Origin: Methylococcaceae bacterium
GTDB taxonomy: Bacteria; Pseudomonadota; Gammaproteobacteria; Methylococcales; Methylomonadaceae
Reading direction: 5' to 3'
DNA: 18,978 bases
Assembly: GCA_013140465.1 (NCBI GenBank)
Contig: JABFST010000289.1
Span: 1 to 18,978 of the forward strand
Of the stretch, positions 15,280-18,978 are shown piece after piece. The notes under the pieces were generated by a model. It did no database searches. It was not told the origin of the DNA and saw only the letters and a program-made list of their open reading frames with translations. Every line of letters begins with the position of its first letter. Within the stretch, counting starts at the first letter, position 1. The position numbers and the translations under genes were made by a program.

Positions 15280-16017
15280 CTAACCTATTTGTGAAATTTT
15301 AAGGAGATGCATCAGATCATCCCTGACTTGATAGGCATTAAATCCTGGCTCATACTGCATCATAATATTACCTAGCGGGTCTATCAAAAACAGCATACCG
15401 TCGGGTATTGCTCCTTGTCTGATTTGACCCAACTTAGCGGCGAGTAAGGCATTCGGCTTAATCCTAATCAGATCAGAATTCAGCGCAAACTCCCTGTTAT
15501 CCCCCGCAATCAAACGGTCTACCAAAGCATCATCCAAGCCATTTTCTTCTTTTAATAGGCTTTGGAACAAGGCCGCATCCGCTGGATTTTCGTTACGGCG
15601 CAAACGCCACAACACACTGTCTTTCAACCACCACAAATTTGCCGCCGCACTGTCTGGTGCTTGCAGCACCATCACGATACGGCGGGTACGCGAGAGTTCT
15701 TTGTTTAGCATGAGCCTAAGCTGTTTGGTTTTTAGCAACGCATCCAAACACACGGCATTGCATTGGGTTTGGGGGATGACATTCACAATCAACCAGTGCC
15801 CGGGCAATTCATGTATATTTTTGGCTGAAAATGCGTCAAATCCGGCAAATTCAGACCACTCTGTGGTCACGGGCGGAATAATCAACTGCCCTTTGTTGTT
15901 GGTGCCTTTTACCCAATCGGGGTGTTCTTTTAAGCCCCACGCGATTAAAAAAGGAATAATAGTCATCGCAAAAATAACGATGATAATGACACGGTTTTTC
16001 TGTTGTTGATTAGTCAT
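15280..16017 (-). CDS. Cytochrome oxidase-associated membrane protein with thioredoxin-like CxxxC motif
   Basis: This is a 245-residue protein with one N-terminal membrane helix (residues 9-28) and the rest probably periplasmic. It has C86 and C90 in PQTQCNAVCLDALLKTKQLRLML, preceded by HWLIVNVIP, and later GMLFLIDPLGNIMMQYEPG. This is a thioredoxin-fold layout resembling SCO copper chaperones (CxxxC) but more divergent. Many gammaproteobacteria carry such an unnamed protein between surf1 and ctaA, and this gene holds the same place. A role in CuA or heme-site assembly of the aa3 oxidase is inferred from location. The ATG at 16017 overlaps the surf1 end as ATGACTAA. Its stop meets the next gene's possible GTG. 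A conserved SCO-type metal-binding His was not securely identified. Confidence 0.72.
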   Translation of the reverse strand: MTNQQQKNRVIIIVIFAMTIIPFLIAWGLKEHPDWVKGTNNKGQLIIPPVTTEWSEFAGFDAFSAKNIHELPGHWLIVNVIPQTQCNAVCLDALLKTKQLRLMLNKELSRTRRIVMVLQAPDSAAANLWWLKDSVLWRLRRNENPADAALFQSLLKEENGLDDALVDRLIAGDNREFALNSDLIRIKPNALLAAKLGQIRQGAIPDGMLFLIDPLGNIMMQYEPGFNAYQVRDDLMHLLKISQIG

Positions 16018-16723
16018 GCCGGTTTTTATAACAGTACCCAAAAAATAGAAATGTCAACGTCGCCGCCAATGCAAACCATTGCACCGCATAAGCCGTATGT
16101 TGTTCCGGCAACATCACTGTTGCCGTGTGCCAATCGCGCAGATAGCCTTCAGGCTGGTCTTTATCCAACTCCACCTGAAAAGGCTGTAAAGGATAACCCA
16201 ATTTTTTAGCCAAAACGTTATTATCCACCACTTGCACGACGGAGGGTGTCGTTTTTGTGGGTATTTCCGCCCCCGCCAACTTAATGCCTACGGCAGGAAA
16301 CGCATTAATCCGCCCCAATATTTGCGTAGGGGCTTGCTTAAACTGCACATCGGGCAACACCGAGCGGTCTTGGTTTAAGGGCAACCACCCCCGATTGACC
16401 AGCACCGCTAATTTTTGGCCTTCGATAATAAAAGGGGTCAGCACACAATAACCGACTTTGCCGCCATGAATTTGGTTGTCCAGCAAAAATTGTTGGTTTT
16501 GGTCATAATGCCCCGTCAGCACCACTTTTTTAAACCTCAGTGCTTGCATATCCGCGCCCGTCAACGCCGCCACATCAACCACACCTGGCGCCGCCAAACC
16601 TGTTACCTGCTGGGCCAAAAACAAGCGTTTTTGTTCTGCCCGCCCCAATTGCCAAAACCCCAAAGAAATCAACAATGGCATCAGAATGATATAAGCCACT
16701 GTCGGCAGTTTTTCAAACTTCAT
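16010..16723 (-). CDS. surf1: SURF1-family cytochrome c oxidase assembly protein
   Basis: This is a 237-residue protein with the SURF1 layout: an N-terminal membrane helix ending in LGFWQLGRAEQKR, a periplasmic domain, and a C-terminal helix in HTAYAVQWFALAATLTFLFF. Other family blocks are VVLTGHYDQNQQFLLDNQ, GYCVLTPF, VLVNRGWLP and PEGYLRDWHT. In bacteria SURF1 binds heme a and helps place it into subunit I of the aa3 oxidase. It starts a leftward unit; AAGGAG stands 8 nt before the ATG. It overlaps the next gene by 8 bp. It diverges from the plus-strand DUF2909-type gene across about 105 bp. Confidence 0.93.
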   Translation of the reverse strand: MKFEKLPTVAYIILMPLLISLGFWQLGRAEQKRLFLAQQVTGLAAPGVVDVAALTGADMQALRFKKVVLTGHYDQNQQFLLDNQIHGGKVGYCVLTPFIIEGQKLAVLVNRGWLPLNQDRSVLPDVQFKQAPTQILGRINAFPAVGIKLAGAEIPTKTTPSVVQVVDNNVLAKKLGYPLQPFQVELDKDQPEGYLRDWHTATVMLPEQHTAYAVQWFALAATLTFLFFGYCYKNRHD

Positions 16724-16768
16724 GCGTCAATCTCCTTATAAGTTTAGTGCTATTTTTTCTGCCAGCTA

Positions 16769-16797
16769 TTGGCACAATCACATTAATGACCGAGAAT
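16769..16797 (+). promoter_or_regulatory. Candidate sigma70 promoter for the DUF2909-type gene
   Basis: -35 TTGGCA (16769-16774, 5/6) is followed by a 17-bp spacer and -10 GAGAAT (16792-16797, 4/6). The start would be near 16804, about 25 nt before the ATG at 16829. No Shine-Dalgarno is seen in that leader. Confidence 0.35.
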
Positions 16798-16828
16798 AAA
16801 CCCACCTACCCTCAGCCATAACTTTACC

Positions 16829-17083
16829 ATGATTATCAAAAGCCTCGTCATCATTGCCTTTATCCTGATTATTATCAGCCTCGGATCGGCCTTGTTTCAT
16901 TTAGTTAGGCGTCCCAATGGTGAAGATTCAGAAAAAACCGCAAAAGCCCTGACTTTTCGTATTGGCCTGTCCATCGTGTTATTTATTTTTGTGTTTATTG
17001 CAGTGATGACCGGACTTTACAAACCACAAGGCTTAGGGATGCAAATGCTGATGCACAAAGCCGCCCAAACCCAACAGCAATAA
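16829..17083 (+). CDS. Small twin-transmembrane protein (DUF2909-like)
   Basis: This is an 84-residue protein with two hydrophobic helices (about 3-25 and 44-66) separated by a charged loop, RRPNGEDSEKTAKALTFRIG, and a Gln-rich tail. The pattern SALFHLVRRP, then AKALTFRIGLSI, matches the DUF2909 family of small proteins found between coxC and surf1 in gammaproteobacterial oxidase clusters. Function is unknown; a part in oxidase assembly or stability is inferred from location. It is the only plus-strand gene in this region, with its own terminator at 17165-17202. It has no visible ribosome site, so the start is the first Met of the reading frame. Confidence 0.75.
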   Translation: MIIKSLVIIAFILIIISLGSALFHLVRRPNGEDSEKTAKALTFRIGLSIVLFIFVFIAVMTGLYKPQGLGMQMLMHKAAQTQQQ

Positions 17084-17164
17084 ACGCTTTAGCCCTTACC
17101 GCTAGGGCTTAAATAACCAAACCCCAAGCTTTGCTAAGCCTTTGAGGCCTACAAACAACATGAC

Positions 17165-17202
17165 AAAAAAAAAGCGCGGCCTGTCTAGGCCGCGCTTTTT
17201 TT
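17165..17202. terminator. Bidirectional intrinsic terminator
   Basis: A run of 9 A precedes GCGCGGCC (17174-17181), a 6-nt loop and GGCCGCGC (17188-17195), followed by 7 T. This is an 8-bp all-GC stem extended by A-T pairs with a T-tract on either strand. It serves coxC (its stop is 13 bp away on the minus strand) and the plus-strand DUF2909-type gene. Confidence 0.97.
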
Positions 17203-17215
17203 GCGTTGCAGTGGC

Positions 17216-18118
17216 TTACATTAAGTAAACAAAAATAAACAAGCCTAACCACACCACGTCAACAAAATGCCAATACCAAGCCGCTGCTTCAAAAGCAAAA
17301 TGGTTTTCTGGCTTAAAATGCCCTTTAAAACTGCGGAATAAGACTACGCTTAAAATAATCGCCCCGACGCAGACATGGAAACCGTGAAAGCCAGTCAGCA
17401 TAAAAAAGGTTGAACCATAAATGCCAGAGCCTAAGGTCAAACCCATTTCGGTATAAGCTTCATGGTATTCCAGGGCTTGGCACAACACAAACAAAAAGCC
17501 TAAGCCAACAGTAGCAATTAAGCCTTTGATAAGTTGGTCACGGTTTTTAGCCAATAAGCCGTGGTGCGCCCAAGTACAGGTGACACCGCTAGTCAGCAGT
17601 AACAAGGTATTGATAAAAGGCAAACCCCACGCCCCCATCGGTTCAAATTCGCCGTTAGAACTGGTTGCGCCATTGACCAGTTTGCCGGGGCCATTGGTAG
17701 GCCAATGTGCTTCAAATACCGAATTGCCCGTGCCAAAAAAAGCTTCGGCTGATTCTTTGGCCATTTTGGGAATTTCTTCGCCCAACCAAGGCACAGACAA
17801 GTTACGCGTGTACCACAATGTGCCAAAAAATACCGCAAAAAACACGATTTCTGAAAAAATAAACCACATCATGCCCATACGATAAGAAATGCCTACGCCG
17901 TGGCTATACATGCCAGACTCGCTTTCCTTGGCTTGCAACGAAAACCAACCCACCAACATGGCAATGAAAATAAGCAAGCCTATCACCATCAAGGTTGGGC
18001 CTATTGACGAACCGTTTAAATAATTTGCAAACCCTGCCAGCATGGTCATTAACCCAACCGTACCAATGATAGGCCAAGTCGCTTTATGCGGGATATAGTA
18101 AGCGGTATTTGTAGACAT
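17216..18118 (-). CDS. coxC: Cytochrome c oxidase subunit III
   Basis: This is a 300-residue protein with seven membrane helices. Typical features are the opening YYIPHKATWPIIGTVGLM, RMGMMWFIFSEIVFFAVFFGTLWYTRN (conserved Glu of helix III), TLLLLTSGVTCTWAHHGLL, LGSGIYGSTFFMLTGFHGFHVCVGAI, and the final FEAAAWYWHFVDVVWLGLFIFVYLM. Subunit III stabilises subunit I and proton uptake in aa3 oxidase. A loop of about 60 residues after helix III (about 115-165, Asn/Gly-rich) is longer than in mitochondrial forms but common in gammaproteobacteria. AAGGGGAAG precedes the ATG. The gene follows ctaG by 10 bp and ends the coxA-ctaG-coxC transcript at the strong terminator. Confidence 0.97.
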   Translation of the reverse strand: MSTNTAYYIPHKATWPIIGTVGLMTMLAGFANYLNGSSIGPTLMVIGLLIFIAMLVGWFSLQAKESESGMYSHGVGISYRMGMMWFIFSEIVFFAVFFGTLWYTRNLSVPWLGEEIPKMAKESAEAFFGTGNSVFEAHWPTNGPGKLVNGATSSNGEFEPMGAWGLPFINTLLLLTSGVTCTWAHHGLLAKNRDQLIKGLIATVGLGFLFVLCQALEYHEAYTEMGLTLGSGIYGSTFFMLTGFHGFHVCVGAIILSVVLFRSFKGHFKPENHFAFEAAAWYWHFVDVVWLGLFIFVYLM

Positions 18119-18128
18119 AAGCTTCCCC

Positions 18129-18680
18129 TTATTTGGTTACTGAATTTTCAGTATTATCAAAAAATGTGTATGACAGCGTGATTGTTTTATAACTTTCAGG
18201 CAATTCCGGGTTAATCACAAAACGCATGGGCATCGTTTTGGCTTCTTTGGCCTGAAAAGTTTGCTCTGAAAAACAAAAACACTGGGTTTTTTCAAAATAG
18301 CGGCTAGTAACAGCAGGCGAAAAACTGGCTATGGCCCTAGCGACCAAAACTTTATTGGTTTTGTTTTTAGCAAAAAAATTCACCGTATGGTATTCGCCAG
18401 GATGAACTTTTAACTGTTTTTGCTCAGCATGAAAATCCATCGGTGTCGATTCATTAAGCGTAGTTATAAACTCCACGGTAATTTCCCTATTCAAATCGAC
18501 TGCATAAGCGGCGACTGGGACTTGTTTAATCGCATCCGGCCGATCACGCTCTATCCATTTCCATTCACAAAGCACGTCGTAAATAGGGACTAGCGCGTAG
18601 CCAAATCCAAACATACCCACCGCAACTAACAGCAAGATGCGCGCTAACCTAGCGTTTTTCTTACCAACGTTTTCGGTCAT
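18129..18680 (-). CDS. ctaG: Cytochrome c oxidase copper chaperone CtaG/Cox11
   Basis: This is a 183-residue protein with one N-terminal membrane helix (about 12-32) and a periplasmic immunoglobulin-like domain. It shows the family's LVPIYDVLCEW with C38, the block HPGEYHTVNFFAKN, and the copper-binding CFCF motif (C134, C136), then SEQTFQAKEAKTMPMRFVINPELP. Cox11 delivers Cu(I) to the CuB site of subunit I. The residues after C38 (EWKWIERD) are less typical than the usual TGL-like sequence but the key cysteines remain. Its ATG overlaps the stop of the 32-residue gene upstream as ATGA, so translation is probably coupled. Confidence 0.94.
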   Translation of the reverse strand: MTENVGKKNARLARILLLVAVGMFGFGYALVPIYDVLCEWKWIERDRPDAIKQVPVAAYAVDLNREITVEFITTLNESTPMDFHAEQKQLKVHPGEYHTVNFFAKNKTNKVLVARAIASFSPAVTSRYFEKTQCFCFSEQTFQAKEAKTMPMRFVINPELPESYKTITLSYTFFDNTENSVTK

Positions 18681-18775
18681 TGCGTTACCGCTTGCGCCAC
18701 CGCGAACATATAAACAATGAACGTGACTGCCACCAAAATCACTGCCGTTAAAAGATTTTTATTTTTTGTCGTCAT
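18677..18775 (-). CDS. 32-residue single-helix membrane protein (cytochrome oxidase small assembly protein-like)
   Basis: The frame starts MTTKNKNLLTAV, continues with a hydrophobic stretch ILVAVTFIVYMFAVA and ends AVTQ. It has a charged cytoplasmic start and one membrane span, like the tiny protein often found between coxA and ctaG in gammaproteobacteria. Its stop codon overlaps the ctaG start (ATGA), and it begins 45 bp after coxA, which supports real translation. No clear Shine-Dalgarno is visible. Function unknown; a role in oxidase assembly is inferred from place. Confidence 0.7.
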   Translation of the reverse strand: MTTKNKNLLTAVILVAVTFIVYMFAVAQAVTQ

Positions 18776-18820
18776 TGTTTATTCGGGACACAGCCTCGTA
18801 CAACTATGCCCCTCATCCCC

Positions 18821-18978
18821 TTAGTGGGTGTCCAAAACATGTTCAGTAGGTACTGACTCAGGCGGTGTAGACCATGTGTGGTAAGGGATAGGTGTTGGCA
18901 AGGTCCATTCCAAACTGTGTAGCCTTGCATCCTCCCAAACTTCATCACTGACTTTTTCGCCTGTACCACCTTTAATGG
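18821..18978 (-). CDS. coxA: Cytochrome c oxidase subunit I, C-terminal fragment (cut by window edge)
   Basis: The last 51 or so residues are in the window; the gene begins beyond base 18978. The peptide reads from IKGGTGEKVSDEVWEDARLH into HSLEWTLPTPIPYHTWSTPP and ends VLDTH. The LEWTLP-x-P-x-PYH-x-x-x-x-PP tail is characteristic of subunit I of aa3-type oxidases. It is the first visible gene of the leftward coxA-small ORF-ctaG-coxC unit. The heme and copper ligands lie outside the window. The gene is also called ctaD. Confidence 0.93.
   Translation of the reverse strand, partial: IKGGTGEKVSDEVWEDARLHSLEWTLPTPIPYHTWSTPPESVPTEHVLDTH

Noticed and set aside
16769..16785. TTGGCAC as a sigma54 -24 box
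   Set aside because: The matching TTGC-type -12 element is missing at the required spacing.
1..18978. Mobile element, prophage, CRISPR or defence island
   Set aside because: No transposase, integrase, terminal repeats, regular repeat array or defence-type gene is visible; almost every base belongs to core metabolic or housekeeping genes.

Overview
The window looks like chromosomal DNA of a gammaproteobacterial (type I, Methylococcales-like) methanotroph. This is an inference from gene content. The window holds a hopanoid cluster with the aminohopanoid genes hpnG, hpnH and hpnO, a single-gene squalene synthase, periplasmic copper genes (copC, copD), and gammaproteobacterial orders for aa3 oxidase assembly and ftsY-ftsE-ftsX-rpoH. 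No rRNA, tRNA, CRISPR or insertion sequence was found. Nearly all of the window is coding and looks vertically inherited.

Region 1 (1-10543), hopanoids. On the minus strand, read right to left, lie sqs, shc (hpnF), hpnG, hpnO, copC, copD and the 5' end of dxs. Most gaps are 0-11 bp or overlaps; the only larger one is 70 bp between hpnG and hpnO. Dxs feeds isoprenoid precursors, Sqs makes squalene and Shc cyclises it to hopene. On the plus strand, divergently, lie hpnH (adds the adenosyl side chain), an MlaC/HpnM-type periplasmic lipid carrier and an MlaA/VacJ lipoprotein. HpnG and HpnO then convert adenosylhopane towards aminobacteriohopanetriol. HpnM and MlaA probably move lipid between the membranes. 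The 455-bp divergent region holds inverted repeats and a terminator-like hairpin just before hpnH.

Region 2 (10703-15268, minus strand), heat shock and secretion/division. The order is ftsY, ftsE, ftsX, rpoH. A near-perfect CIRCE element (the HrcA operator) overlies a predicted sigma70 promoter for rpoH. FtsY has no separate N-terminus: it is fused in frame behind an eight-helix heme A synthase (CtaA/Cox15)-like membrane domain whose N-terminal half has lost conserved residues.

Region 3 (13325-18978, minus strand except one gene), cytochrome c oxidase. The order is coxA (3' end), a 32-residue membrane protein, ctaG (cox11), coxC, a strong bidirectional terminator, a plus-strand DUF2909-type membrane protein, surf1, a membrane protein with a CxxxC motif, and the CtaA-like half of the fusion. 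The ctaB and sco genes that often follow ctaA are absent; ftsY takes their place.

The most unusual items are the CtaA-FtsY fusion with its degenerate heme-site residues, the CIRCE/rpoH arrangement, and the copper genes inside a hopanoid/isoprenoid transcription unit.
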